This document shows positions 15,915-24,717 of a stretch of 49,735 bases of DNA, piece by piece (position 1 is the stretch's first letter; every line of letters begins with the position of its first letter). The translations under genes and the position numbers were made by a program. The notes under the pieces are model-generated. The model searched no databases and had not been told where the DNA came from. It saw only the letters and a list, made by a program, of their open reading frames with translations. Source of the DNA: Bacteroidales bacterium (lineage in GTDB: Bacteria > Bacteroidota > Bacteroidia > Bacteroidales > VadinHA17); the NCBI GenBank assembly GCA_029974835.1, contig JARKQN010000074.1, positions 1-49,735 on the forward strand. The letters run 5' to 3'.

Positions 15915-16904
15915 ATGCCGGCATACCCTGCTTCCTGCTTTGCCCTTATGGACAGATACGGAACTGAAAAAATACCGTTTCTGTTTGTTATTTCGTTCGA
16001 CGGCACAATGACTCATGTCTGGCGCGAGGATGAGATCCCCGGATGGGTTGAATTTTCAGTGCCGGGTATTGGAGAATTGAAGGCTTATAAACATTGTCCT
16101 TTTGATTTTCATTTTACAGCGGAGCCTGTTAAATATAATGATTATCTCATTACCTTTAATGAAGTAATGCAGCATATACTGAGGGGTGACACATTTCTTA
16201 TAAACCTTACTTTCCCCACAAAAATTGACATGTCCCTCTCACTGAATGATGTCTATGAATACAGTCATGCTCCATATAAAATAAAGTTTGGAGATTATTT
16301 TGTCTGTTTTTCTCCTGAAACCTTTGTCAGGGTATCAGGAGATGTTATTAAAACCTGCCCGATGAAGGGGACTATTGATGCTGAGATTCCCGATGCAGAA
16401 AAGCTAATACTTTCCGATGTCAAGGAAACGGCGGAACACAACACTATAGTTGATCTCCTCCGGAACGATCTGGGCATCGTGGCAGATGATATCAGGGTAA
16501 ATAGATTCAGGTACGTTGAAACGGTTAAGGGGACCAGCGGGCCGCTTTTGCAGGTGAGTTCAGAAATTGAAGGAAGGATAAGGGCCGGATACCGGGGGAA
16601 AATCGGTTCAATCTTTTCACTCATCCTGCCGGCAGGATCGGTTACCGGAGCCCCCAAAAAAAAGACTGTGGAAATTATCAAAAAGGTTGAAACCTACGAT
16701 CGTGGTTACTATACCGGGGTATTCGGATGGTTCGACGGATATAACCTTGACAGTGCAGTATTGATCAGGTTTATTGAGAAAACAGAGAAAGGCCTTTTCT
16801 TTAAAAGCGGGGGTGGCATTACCAGCCTCAGTAAACCAAGGGATGAGTATAATGAATTAATAAAAAAAGTTTATGTCCCTTTTCCTCGAAACGATCAGAA
16901 TTGA
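15915..16904 (+). CDS. pabB: Aminodeoxychorismate synthase component I (PabB)
   Basis: A chorismate-binding enzyme of 329 residues from the chosen start. It converts chorismate and ammonia to 4-amino-4-deoxychorismate for folate synthesis in the cytoplasm. Key motifs are CPMKGT with Lys151, the lysine that marks aminodeoxychorismate synthases, then ETAEHNTIVDLLRNDLG and LPAGSVTGAPKKKTVEII. It is short compared with E. coli PabB, as is usual in Bacteroidota. The frame opens at 15822, but the promoter at 15885 rules that out. The ATG at 15915 keeps the helix before MDRYGTEKIPFLF; 15948 is an alternative. The partner amidotransferase next door is only a remnant, so it must use free ammonia or a TrpG-type subunit encoded elsewhere. 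Confidence 0.9.
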   Translation: MPAYPASCFALMDRYGTEKIPFLFVISFDGTMTHVWREDEIPGWVEFSVPGIGELKAYKHCPFDFHFTAEPVKYNDYLITFNEVMQHILRGDTFLINLTFPTKIDMSLSLNDVYEYSHAPYKIKFGDYFVCFSPETFVRVSGDVIKTCPMKGTIDAEIPDAEKLILSDVKETAEHNTIVDLLRNDLGIVADDIRVNRFRYVETVKGTSGPLLQVSSEIEGRIRAGYRGKIGSIFSLILPAGSVTGAPKKKTVEIIKKVETYDRGYYTGVFGWFDGYNLDSAVLIRFIEKTEKGLFFKSGGGITSLSKPRDEYNELIKKVYVPFPRNDQN

Positions 16905-17475
16905 GAATGGCAGGCTGCATAATCTTGCTTACCATATCAGGAGAATGCTGAAGACTGCGGATTATGCAGGCTTAAAATTTCCCGGACAGTTTCCCGCTTC
17001 ATTTCTTGAAAGCCTTGATTTACCACGTGAAGGGCTATTCAGATTGAGATTAATTTATTCCTCATGCATTGAGAAATACGAAATTATTCCGTACCCGCGC
17101 AAAGAAATCAGGTCGCTGAAAATAATCAGCGTACCCAGGCCTGATTATTCATTTAAGTATGCCGACAGAACGGCAATTGATAACCTGTACGGAATGCGTG
17201 AAGAATGTGATGATGTTCTGATAGTCAGCGATAATATTATTACTGATACTTCTTACTGCAATGTTGCCCTGGAACAGAACGGATCATGGTTTACCCCTGC
17301 CAACCCCTTGCTTAAAGGTACCATGAGGGATTCCCTTCTTGATTCCGGAATTCTGAGGGAAGAGGAAATATATCTTTCGCAACTTGGTAATTACAGATCA
17401 TTAAGGCTTTTTAATGCAATGATCCCCTGGGACAGAGCAGTAACATTACCCTTATCGGCCGTCAGGGGTTTGTAG
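16873..17475 (+). CDS. pabC: Aminodeoxychorismate lyase-like class IV aminotransferase (PabC)
   Basis: A 200-residue fold-type IV PLP enzyme that should split 4-amino-4-deoxychorismate into p-aminobenzoate and pyruvate. The N-terminal FLETIRIENGRLHNLAYHIRRM matches the start of the family. The probable PLP lysine is Lys95 in DYSFKYADR. A phosphate-binding region follows in DNIITDTSYCNVAL, and then FTPANPLLKGTMRDSLL. It is shorter than the usual 270 residues, but such short forms occur beside pabB in Bacteroidota. It overlaps the 3' end of pabB by 32 bases, so the two are translationally coupled. Confidence 0.87.
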   Translation: MSLFLETIRIENGRLHNLAYHIRRMLKTADYAGLKFPGQFPASFLESLDLPREGLFRLRLIYSSCIEKYEIIPYPRKEIRSLKIISVPRPDYSFKYADRTAIDNLYGMREECDDVLIVSDNIITDTSYCNVALEQNGSWFTPANPLLKGTMRDSLLDSGILREEEIYLSQLGNYRSLRLFNAMIPWDRAVTLPLSAVRGL

Positions 17476-17481
17476 AGACTG

Positions 17482-17515
17482 TTGTATCTCAATCTGAGCC
17501 TTATTTATATATTTA
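17482..17515 (+). promoter_or_regulatory. Weak candidate promoter before the oxidoreductase gene
   Basis: TTG at 17482-17484 and TATATTTA at 17508-17515 (one mismatch to TAnnTTTG) are 23 bases apart, at the long end of the Bacteroidota range. It would give a leader of about 20 bases before the ATG at 17543. Confidence 0.3.
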
Positions 17516-17542
17516 CTGTACCAAAGCGACCAAAGGAACGAT

Positions 17543-18523
17543 ATGAAAAAATACAATTGGGGAATCCTTGCGCCCGGTAAAATGTCGGCAAAATTTGCTC
17601 AGGGACTTAAACTGCTTAATAATGCAGTTCTATATTCGGTCGGTTCGCGCGACACCGGCCGTGCGGAAAAATTTGCATCAGAATTCGGTTTTTTAAAAGC
17701 TTACGGAAGCTATGAAGAACTTGCGGCTGACGATAAAACCGATATTGTTTACATAGCCTCCCCGCATTCCCATCATCATCAGCATACCCTGATGTGCCTA
17801 AGGAACGGCAAAAACGTGATTTGTGAAAAGGCATTCGCGCTGAATACCCGTCAGGTACAGGAGATGATCGAAGAGGCCCGAAAGCAGAACCTCTTTTTGA
17901 TGGAGGCTCTCTGGCCCCCTTTTCAGCCATTCTATAAAAAGGCTCATGAAATACTGAAATCGGGTATACTCGGGGAAATACTCCATCTTCACGGTTGGTT
18001 TTCCTTTCAACCTCCTTTCGACCCGGCCGACAGGAAGTTCAACTTGCTGCTGGGAGGAGGATCGCTCCTTGATATAGGCATTTACCCGGTTATTGATGCA
18101 CTGACCTTTATCGGAGTGCCCGACGAAATTAATGCATTTGCAATATTTTCCCCTTCCGGTTCGGAAGAATCCATTACCGTCTCCTTCAGATACAAAAGCG
18201 GCAAAATGGCGGATCTGTACAGCTCATTCAAAACCAATGAAGGGATTGGCTGCAAGCTGCTCTGCGAAAAAGGCAATATGATTGTTTCGCGGGGAAGGGA
18301 TATGAACCAGAGAGTTATACTTGAAGTTCATGGTAAACCAGTGGAAGAATTTGTCTTTCGTCCGGAGGCCATGGGCTACCATTGGGAAGCTGAAGAAGTT
18401 ATGAGATGCCTTGACAATAACCTGAGGGAGAGTCCCGTGGTTCCTTTGTCATTCAGCCTTGATCTGATCAGGACACTCGACAGAATCAGGGAAAAAGCCG
18501 GTATAGTTTTCCCCGGAGAATAA
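17543..18523 (+). CDS. Gfo/Idh/MocA family oxidoreductase
   Basis: A 326-residue NAD(P)-dependent dehydrogenase. The N-terminal Rossmann domain starts with WGILAPGKMSAKFAQGL, where the usual GxGxxA appears as APGKMS. It continues with VYIASPHSHHHQHTL and the CEKAF motif (Glu95-Lys96), in which the common EKP is changed to EKA. The C-terminal domain has GGGSLLDIGIYPV, the substrate-site motif of the dihydrodiol dehydrogenase-like branch. The likely substrate is a sugar, polyol or cyclic diol, but it cannot be specified. It is followed after 22 bases by the rhomboid gene. Confidence 0.87.
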   Translation: MKKYNWGILAPGKMSAKFAQGLKLLNNAVLYSVGSRDTGRAEKFASEFGFLKAYGSYEELAADDKTDIVYIASPHSHHHQHTLMCLRNGKNVICEKAFALNTRQVQEMIEEARKQNLFLMEALWPPFQPFYKKAHEILKSGILGEILHLHGWFSFQPPFDPADRKFNLLLGGGSLLDIGIYPVIDALTFIGVPDEINAFAIFSPSGSEESITVSFRYKSGKMADLYSSFKTNEGIGCKLLCEKGNMIVSRGRDMNQRVILEVHGKPVEEFVFRPEAMGYHWEAEEVMRCLDNNLRESPVVPLSFSLDLIRTLDRIREKAGIVFPGE

Positions 18524-18545
18524 AAGTAAAGCAACCTAAACCACA

Positions 18546-19217
18546 ATGGGCAGGGATGATGAAGAAATAGCTGTTCTGAGAAAGAAACTGCTGCTCAGTT
18601 TTCTCATTCCGGCTCTCCTGGTATTTCTTATGTGGTTCGTTAAGATAACCGAACTTGCTTTTGAAGCCGATTTTACAAGGCTCGGCGTTTATCCGCTACG
18701 GGTGAACGGGTTGCCCGGCATAATCTTCTCTCCTCTTATTCACAGCGATTTCAGCCATCTGATCAGCAACTCCCTTCCTTTTCTGCTGCTGGGAACCGCC
18801 CTTTTCTATTTCTATTCCGAACCCGCTTTGAAAATATTCACATGGAACTATTTTATTACTGGACTGCTGGTATGGCTCACGGGCCGGCCCGCCTGGCATA
18901 TCGGAGCCAGCGGCGTCGTTTACGGATTAATGTCTTTTCTTTTCTTCAGCGGAATCATCCGCAGGTACTACAGGCTTACTGCACTCTCGCTCCTGGTTGT
19001 TTTTCTTTACGGATCAATGGTGTGGGGGATGTTCCCCGATGTTTATAAAGATGTGTCGTGGGAAGCTCATTCAATGGGGTTTATAACCGGCATATTCCTT
19101 GCAATAGCCTACAGGAACGAAGGACCAAGGAGGCCTGTTTATGAATGGATGGAAGAGGAAGAAATGTCTGATGAATATACTGATCCGGAAATAGAAAAGG
19201 ACAAACCTGAAACATGA
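18546..19217 (+). CDS. Rhomboid-family intramembrane serine protease
   Basis: A 223-residue inner-membrane protein with about six hydrophobic helices. The catalytic serine is Ser122 in HIGASGVVYG, and the catalytic histidine is His175 in SWEAHSMGFITG on the last core helix. The conserved HSDFSHLISN segment (residues 66-75) matches the rhomboid helix-2 motif with its Asn. Rhomboids cut single-pass membrane proteins within or near the membrane. The acidic tail (EWMEEEEMSDEYTDPEIEKD) faces the cytoplasm or periplasm and has no clear function. The substrate is unknown. It is 13 bases from the next gene, so the three genes form a likely operon. Confidence 0.9.
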   Translation: MGRDDEEIAVLRKKLLLSFLIPALLVFLMWFVKITELAFEADFTRLGVYPLRVNGLPGIIFSPLIHSDFSHLISNSLPFLLLGTALFYFYSEPALKIFTWNYFITGLLVWLTGRPAWHIGASGVVYGLMSFLFFSGIIRRYYRLTALSLLVVFLYGSMVWGMFPDVYKDVSWEAHSMGFITGIFLAIAYRNEGPRRPVYEWMEEEEMSDEYTDPEIEKDKPET

Positions 19218-19230
19218 TATTTCTGTAACC

Positions 19231-20508
19231 ATGAAAAGAAAAAAATTTATTGCCGCTGTCGGATTGCTTGCAGGAAGTTCACTTGCAATTACGGAACGCG
19301 CTCTTTCTTCCCCCGGCAATCGTTCTTTTTTCAGGCTGCCTGACGATGAAGAAGACCTCTGGAAAGTAGTAAGGGAAGAATTCAGCTTTCCCGAAGGTTA
19401 TACCTATCTTAACACCGGCGGGATTGGCTCGGTACCGCGACACGTGAGAAGTCTTGTCAGCGATGAATGGTTCAGGCTCGAATCCAATCCTGCACCCGGA
19501 CATGACCTCAACAGATGGAATGCCCTTAAAAAGGATGTTGCACTACTTCTCGGGCCAGGCGTGGAAGCTTCGGAAATCGCTCTTGTCAGTTCGGCCACAG
19601 AAGGTATAAACATAATTATAAACGGCCTGCAGCTTAATAAGGGAGATGAGGTCATAACTTCCCTTCATGAGCACCCCGCACTGAATATACCGCTGCTGAA
19701 TGCTATGAAAACCCGGGGAATCGTATTAAAATATTTTGAACCGGATACACGGCACGGTACCAACAATGTAAAACTTATCAGTGAGCTTATTTCAAAAAAG
19801 ACAAAACTGATTTTCATAAGCCACCGGACCACTACCACCGGGCAGATTCTTCCTGTTATGGAAATTGGAGCCCTTGCCCGAACGGCAGGAATCAGGTATG
19901 CCCTAGACGGCGCCCAGTGTCCGGGCAGCATGCCCCTTGATGTAAAAAGCTACAATGCTGATTTTTATACATTCAGCTGCCACAAATGGCTTCTTGCCCC
20001 CAGAAGAACCGGCGTTCTTTATGTCAGGAAAGAGATGCTGGACAGTCTTTATCCATATACTACAGGAGCTTACAGCGATAACGGGTACGATCTTAAAGAG
20101 GGCCGGCTAAACTTTCAGCCCACCGCACAGAAATATGAATACGGGACCCAGAATGAATTACTCTTCTTTGGATTCCATGCCTCACTGAAGTTTTTGAACG
20201 CAATCGGCATTGAGAAAATCCGTAACCATAACGAGGAACTCTCCGAAGAGTTTTACAGGGAGCTTGGGAATATCAGAGGCGTAGAGATACTCTCCCCGTC
20301 AGAACGCGATTACCGTTCTTCAATGATAACCTTCAGAATGACCTCCGCTCCGATGAATAGCGTTACTTCTGCCATGGCCTCAGAGAACATCAGGGTAAGG
20401 CCCGTAAGTGAAGCAGGTCTTAACGGAATCAGGATTTCGTTCCATCTTTACAATAACATTGATGATGTAAAGGCTGCCCTGAGATGCATCAGCAAAATAT
20501 CATCCTGA
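19231..20508 (+). CDS. Secreted class V aminotransferase (cysteine desulfurase/IPN epimerase-like)
   Basis: A 425-residue fold-type I PLP enzyme. The core has TYLNTGGIGSVPRHV, SSATEGINIIINGL, HEHPALNIPLL, YALDGAQCPGSMPLDV, and the PLP lysine Lys252 in SCHKWLLAPRRTGVLYV. This layout matches the class V group that includes NifS/SufS and isopenicillin N epimerase. It lacks the cysteine loop typical of desulfurases as far as I can see. The N-terminus MKRKKFIAAVGLLAGSSL looks like an export signal of Tat-like length, but it has KRKK rather than a clear twin arginine. The substrate is unknown. A periplasmic PLP enzyme would be unusual and may need folding before export. Confidence 0.85.
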   Translation: MKRKKFIAAVGLLAGSSLAITERALSSPGNRSFFRLPDDEEDLWKVVREEFSFPEGYTYLNTGGIGSVPRHVRSLVSDEWFRLESNPAPGHDLNRWNALKKDVALLLGPGVEASEIALVSSATEGINIIINGLQLNKGDEVITSLHEHPALNIPLLNAMKTRGIVLKYFEPDTRHGTNNVKLISELISKKTKLIFISHRTTTTGQILPVMEIGALARTAGIRYALDGAQCPGSMPLDVKSYNADFYTFSCHKWLLAPRRTGVLYVRKEMLDSLYPYTTGAYSDNGYDLKEGRLNFQPTAQKYEYGTQNELLFFGFHASLKFLNAIGIEKIRNHNEELSEEFYRELGNIRGVEILSPSERDYRSSMITFRMTSAPMNSVTSAMASENIRVRPVSEAGLNGIRISFHLYNNIDDVKAALRCISKISS

Positions 20509-20531
20509 CCTCCGCTTCAGTTCCGATTTTA

Positions 20532-20828
20532 GTTAAAAACACAGTAGTGTCCGGATAAAATTCCATATGGCTCATAAGATGTTAATCAATAGTTAATTGT
20601 ATAACTCTCATAGTAGCAAGGTGTGAAATCGAAATATTCGTCAGTCTGAATCTGAATGCCATTTTCTGGTTTTTCATGTACTCACCCCCTGCCTTCGCGA
20701 GGCTCAGGCTTCCCCCTCTCTACGGCGTAGAGAGGGGGAGTGAGGGGGTGAGTTCGTGTTGAACCGGAGTAATAAGGAACAGCTACTTATCGGATTGCGG
20801 GTTTTTATCCGGATTCTAATGTTAAAAA
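20532..20828. mobile_element. MITE-like non-autonomous element with terminal inverted repeats
   Basis: An 8-base direct repeat GTTAAAAA flanks the element (20532-20539 and 20821-20828). Just inside, ACAGTAGTGTCCGGATAAAA (20541-20560) is an imperfect inverted copy of the right end at 20803-20822, sharing the block TCCGGATAAAA and the outer TAG. The 280 bases between hold no gene but contain the nested hairpins at 20681-20752. This is what a miniature inverted-repeat element moved by a transposase elsewhere in the genome would look like. The left repeat is offset from the terminal repeat by one to three bases, so the exact target duplication is uncertain. It fills most of the 416-base gene-free stretch 20509-20924. 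Confidence 0.6.
20681..20752. repeat. Nested palindromic hairpin repeat
   Basis: The outer arms CTCACCCCCT (20681-20690) and AGGGGGTGAG (20743-20752) are perfect inverted repeats. Inside, CCCCCTCTCTAC (20712-20723) pairs with GTAGAGAGGGGG (20727-20738), and GCCT (20691-20694) with AGGC (20700-20703). The result is a cloverleaf-like three-hairpin structure, GC-rich against an AT-rich background. Such palindromic units often occur in many copies per genome (REP/BIME type). Confidence 0.75.
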
Positions 20829-20924
20829 TATTTAAATTCACCTTTTTCTAAAGGTATGTCTGCTGATGTAAAATTGTAATAACGCATCTTTGCATTCCCA
20901 AAAAAACCTTTAACAAAAAGCATT

Positions 20925-22220
20925 ATGTACAGGCCTGCAAGCTCAATGATGATTTTTGCCGCACTCCTTTTTACGACCGCTCTATATTCACAGGAAAACC
21001 AGAATGGTTCCGATACCCTCAGGAAAGGTGCGCTTAAAATTTTCCTCGACTGCCGTACCTGCGATATGAATTATACAAGGGAAGAGATTCCTTATGTAAA
21101 TTACGTACGCGATGTGAAGGAAGCTGAAGTGTATATCCTTGTAACTACCCAGAACTCAGGCAGCGGAGGAAACATGTATACCTATACATTTACCGGTCAG
21201 TTTCGTTTCAGGGGAATGAACGATACTCTGACCTTCAGCAGTAATCCCGACATGACCAGCACACAAATTCGTGAAAAAAGGACCGAACTTCTTAAGATGG
21301 GTCTTATGAGATATGTTGCAAAAACCCCCCTTGCCGGAGAGATCGAAATAAGACATAACCAGAAACTTCAGAGTGAAGAGGTGGTTGATAAATGGAATAA
21401 CTGGGTATTTGAGATTCAGACAAGTCCACGGTTTAATGCCGAAGCTTCCAATTCGAGGATCTTCTTCCGCAACTCGCTGAATATAACAAGGATAACCTCG
21501 GATCTGAAGTTCGAGCTGGAACTTGAAGGTGATAACTCAAAACAAAAATTTGTTTATGACGACGGAGAGGAAATAATCTACAGAAGGAAAGATGAAAGTC
21601 TTGATATTTTACTGGTTAAAAGCATCGGGGAGCACTGGTCGGCCGGTTCAAGGATGATGATGAGCACCGCAACGAATCCCAACTATGACCTTAACTTTGA
21701 ATTTATGCCTGCCGTTGAGTATGACATCTTTCCCTACTCAATAGCAACTCACAAACAGCTCAGGATAAACTACAGTGCCGGCTACCAGTACAGCAACTAT
21801 ATCGACACAACTCTTCTGAACAAACTTAATGACAATCTTCTGAAGCAAGAACTGAGAATCGCATATCAGGTTCAGGAAAAATGGGGATCAATTAATATTT
21901 CTCTCACCGGTTCCAACTATTTTCACGACTTATCAAAGAACCGAGTGGAACTTAACGGATTTGTCAGGCTAAGGATTGTAAAAGGCCTTTCACTATCTGT
22001 AAACGGAGAAGCGGCATATATTAACGACCAGCTCAATCTCAGAAAAGGAGAGCTTACCGAAGCTGAAAGACTTCTACGCCTTAAGGAACAGGCAACAAAC
22101 TACTCAATCGGAGGAAGCATAAGTATTACCTATACTTTCGGCTCTATCTATAATAACGTGGTAAATCCGCGGTTTGGCTCTGGCGGAGGCGGAGGCGGAG
22201 GTATGTACGGTTTCTATTAA
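20925..22220 (+). CDS. Outer-membrane barrel-like protein, unknown family (copy 2)
   Basis: A 431-residue exported protein and the paralogue of the minus-strand gene at 5730-7004. Residues 1-23 form a signal peptide. The N-terminal domain carries a CRTC pair (DCRTCDMNYTREEIPYVNY, residues 43-61) that the first copy lacks, then RDVKEAEVYILVTTQ and LKMGLMRYVAKTPLA. Barrel-like strands follow (SIGEHWSAGSRMMMS, LTGSNYFHDLSKN, FGSIYNNVVNPRF). It ends with a run of seven glycines encoded by GGC/GGA repeats and a short aromatic tail. I know related hypothetical proteins with an NYVRD motif but no function for them. It follows the MITE-like element directly. Confidence 0.83.
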   Translation: MYRPASSMMIFAALLFTTALYSQENQNGSDTLRKGALKIFLDCRTCDMNYTREEIPYVNYVRDVKEAEVYILVTTQNSGSGGNMYTYTFTGQFRFRGMNDTLTFSSNPDMTSTQIREKRTELLKMGLMRYVAKTPLAGEIEIRHNQKLQSEEVVDKWNNWVFEIQTSPRFNAEASNSRIFFRNSLNITRITSDLKFELELEGDNSKQKFVYDDGEEIIYRRKDESLDILLVKSIGEHWSAGSRMMMSTATNPNYDLNFEFMPAVEYDIFPYSIATHKQLRINYSAGYQYSNYIDTTLLNKLNDNLLKQELRIAYQVQEKWGSINISLTGSNYFHDLSKNRVELNGFVRLRIVKGLSLSVNGEAAYINDQLNLRKGELTEAERLLRLKEQATNYSIGGSISITYTFGSIYNNVVNPRFGSGGGGGGGMYGFY

Positions 22221-22277
22221 ACCTGCATCGTTAATATTCAATCGGGTCATAAAAAACAGTAAGTTTTATCTTAAATT

Positions 22278-22298
22278 AGGCAGGTAATTTGCCTGCCT
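22278..22298 (+). promoter_or_regulatory. Inverted repeat abutting the GH95 start codon
   Basis: AGGCAGG and CCTGCCT are perfect 7-base arms around a 7-base loop, ending at the base before the ATG at 22299. It occupies the ribosome-binding position. It could be a repressor operator or a leader hairpin that limits translation. No clear promoter match lies upstream; TAAATTAG at 22272-22279 has one mismatch to the -7 consensus. Confidence 0.45.
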
Positions 22299-24644
22299 AT
22301 GAAACCTGTTTTCATTATTTTAAACCTGATATTTCTTTTATCAGGGTTCCCTGGGATTTATAATTCTCTAAAGGCGCAGACGCCTGATCTTAAATTATGG
22401 TATACCAGGCCCGCGGCCGACTGGAATGAGGCACTCCCATTAGGTAACGGCTCAATTGGGGCCATGGTTTTCGGCGGACCGGTTACAGAACGACTTCAGT
22501 TAAATGAAGAATCAGTATGGACAGGGCAGCCCGGAAGACACGTCAATCCTGCTGCAAAAGAGACCCTCCCCGCCGTGAGAAAACTACTTTTCGAAGGTAA
22601 ATACAGGGAAGCTGAAGAACTTGCCCGTAAAAACATAATGGGAACTATACGGAGGGACGCCCTGTCAAGCTACCAGACTCTCGGAGATCTTACGCTTTTC
22701 TTTCCCAACCTTAAAAGCATTTCCAGTTATCGCAGGGAGCTTGACATTGACAAAGCAGTGGCCTCCGTAAGCTTTGCTTCGGGAGGAGTTAATTACATCC
22801 GGGAAGTATTCATCAGCTACCCCGCCAGGTCTTTGGTTATGAAGATTTCGGGCGATAAACCGGGTTCAGTAACTTTCTCCGCAAAGCTTTCGAGACCCGG
22901 CAACAAGGCTGAAATAAAGGCTGATAAAGGAATTATTACCATGACCGAACATGTCGGCGATGGAAATGGGGTAAAAATGTTTACCATATTGAAGATATTG
23001 CCAAAAGGCGGGGAGTTGATTTCCACGGGGGACAGCCTCATCATCCGGAAGGCTGATGAAGCAGTTCTTTTCCTGACTGCGGCAACCGACTATTTCGGGG
23101 ATGACCCCCGGGAAGTCTCCCTGACTCGCATTGAGAAAACTGCAAGTCGCGGTTATAATGAAATCCTTGAGGAGCATCTGGCCGACTACAGGGCGCTCTT
23201 CAGAAGAGTGGTAATCGACCTTGGCAGCAGCTCCGGCAGTTTCTTTACAACCGATGCCAGGCTTACGGCAATGCAAAACGGGTATACCGATACTGACCTG
23301 ATTGAACTCTACTTTCAGTTCGGACGGTACCTCCTGATCAGCAGTTCAAGGCCGGGCGGACTGCCGGCCAATCTTCAGGGAATCTGGGCCGACGGTTTAA
23401 AGCCTCCATGGAGTGCCGATTATCATATCAATATAAATATCCAGATGAATTACTGGCCTGCCGGCCCAACCAACCTGATTGAACTCCAGGAGCCTTTTAT
23501 TGATTTTATTGATGCTCTCCGCCCTAATGCACGGCAAACAGCAAGGGAGGTCTATGGCATGAACGGCATTGTGGCCCATTATACAACCGATGTGTGGCAT
23601 TATACCGAACCTTTCGGGGCTATTGTATACGGAATGTGGCCAATGGGTATAGCATGGTCGTGCCAGAATTTATGGGACCATTTCCTGTTCGGGGGAGATG
23701 TGGAATACCTCAGAAGAAAATCGTACCCGATAATGAAAGAGGCCGCTGAGTTTTGCCTCGACTGGCTTGTCAGAGATCCTGCAACGGGGTACCTCGTTTC
23801 GGGCCCATCCGTTTCACCCGAGAACAGTTTCAAAATTCCGGGCGGATCAGGCAATGCAAGTATGGTAATGGGGCCAACTATGGACCATATGATTATCCGT
23901 GACCTTCTTCAGAATACAATAAGTGCAGCATCAATACTTAAAACCGATGAGGGTTTCCGCAGGAAAATGGAACAAGCACTTCAGAAACTTGCTCCGATAC
24001 GTATCGCAAAAGACGGACGGCTGATGGAATGGCCGTCAGAATTTGAAGAGGCGGAACCCGGTCACAGGCATATCTCGCACCTTTACGGCCTCCATCCCGG
24101 CAACCAGATAACCCTTCAGAATACACCACTTCTGGCTGAAGCGGCTGCAAAAACAATTGAGTACCGACTCGCCCACGGAGGTGGTCATACAGGCTGGAGC
24201 AGGGCGTGGATAATCAACTTCTTCGCAAGGCTCAGAGAGAGCAAAAAAGCTTACCAGAACCTGGTAATGCTTATAACAAAATCTACTCTGATAAACCTTT
24301 TCGATAATCATCCGCCTTTCCAGATAGACGGAAATTTCGGAGGAACGGCCGCCATTGCCGAAATGCTGCTCCAGAGTCATGCCGGCGAGATCGACCTTCT
24401 GCCTGCATTACCCGAAGAATGGCATACGGGGCATGTGAAGGGACTTATGGCAAGAGGAGGTTTCGAAATTTCAATGGACTGGGAAAAAGGAAAACTTACA
24501 TCCGCAACTGTAAAATCAAATTCCGGAAACCCGCTTTATCTTTCGTATAAGGGAAACAAAACTTCTTTTGAAAAAACCACACCGGGAAAAATTTATAAGT
24601 TTTCAGCGGATAATGCCGGTAAACTGGTAACTGAAAATCAGTAA
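22299..24644 (+). CDS. GH95 alpha-L-fucosidase (or alpha-galactosidase)
   Basis: A 781-residue secreted glycoside hydrolase of family 95. A signal peptide covers about residues 1-26, followed by the GH95 opening [19 protein letters not shown]. The central (alpha/alpha)6 barrel has [15 protein letters not shown] with the asparagines of the active site. The catalytic acid is probably Glu508 in SPENSF, and Asp677 lies in [13 protein letters not shown]95 enzymes mostly release alpha-1,2-linked L-fucose by inversion; some act on alpha-L-galactose or arabinose. It is complete. Its neighbour is the redox trio on the same strand, 73 bases on. A FucP-type symporter lies 7 kb away. Confidence 0.92.
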   Translation: MKPVFIILNLIFLLSGFPGIYNSLKAQTPDLKLWYTRPAADWNEALPLGNGSIGAMVFGGPVTERLQLNEESVWTGQPGRHVNPAAKETLPAVRKLLFEGKYREAEELARKNIMGTIRRDALSSYQTLGDLTLFFPNLKSISSYRRELDIDKAVASVSFASGGVNYIREVFISYPARSLVMKISGDKPGSVTFSAKLSRPGNKAEIKADKGIITMTEHVGDGNGVKMFTILKILPKGGELISTGDSLIIRKADEAVLFLTAATDYFGDDPREVSLTRIEKTASRGYNEILEEHLADYRALFRRVVIDLGSSSGSFFTTDARLTAMQNGYTDTDLIELYFQFGRYLLISSSRPGGLPANLQGIWADGLKPPWSADYHININIQMNYWPAGPTNLIELQEPFIDFIDALRPNARQTAREVYGMNGIVAHYTTDVWHYTEPFGAIVYGMWPMGIAWSCQNLWDHFLFGGDVEYLRRKSYPIMKEAAEFCLDWLVRDPATGYLVSGPSVSPENSFKIPGGSGNASMVMGPTMDHMIIRDLLQNTISAASILKTDEGFRRKMEQALQKLAPIRIAKDGRLMEWPSEFEEAEPGHRHISHLYGLHPGNQITLQNTPLLAEAAAKTIEYRLAHGGGHTGWSRAWIINFFARLRESKKAYQNLVMLITKSTLINLFDNHPPFQIDGNFGGTAAIAEMLLQSHAGEIDLLPALPEEWHTGHVKGLMARGGFEISMDWEKGKLTSATVKSNSGNPLYLSYKGNKTSFEKTTPGKIYKFSADNAGKLVTENQ

Positions 24645-24717
24645 TATTGCCTCAGAAGTAACCAATAAAAAAAACTGTTTACCAGTTATCTTTACCAAAA
24701 CCTGTCAACAATAAACA

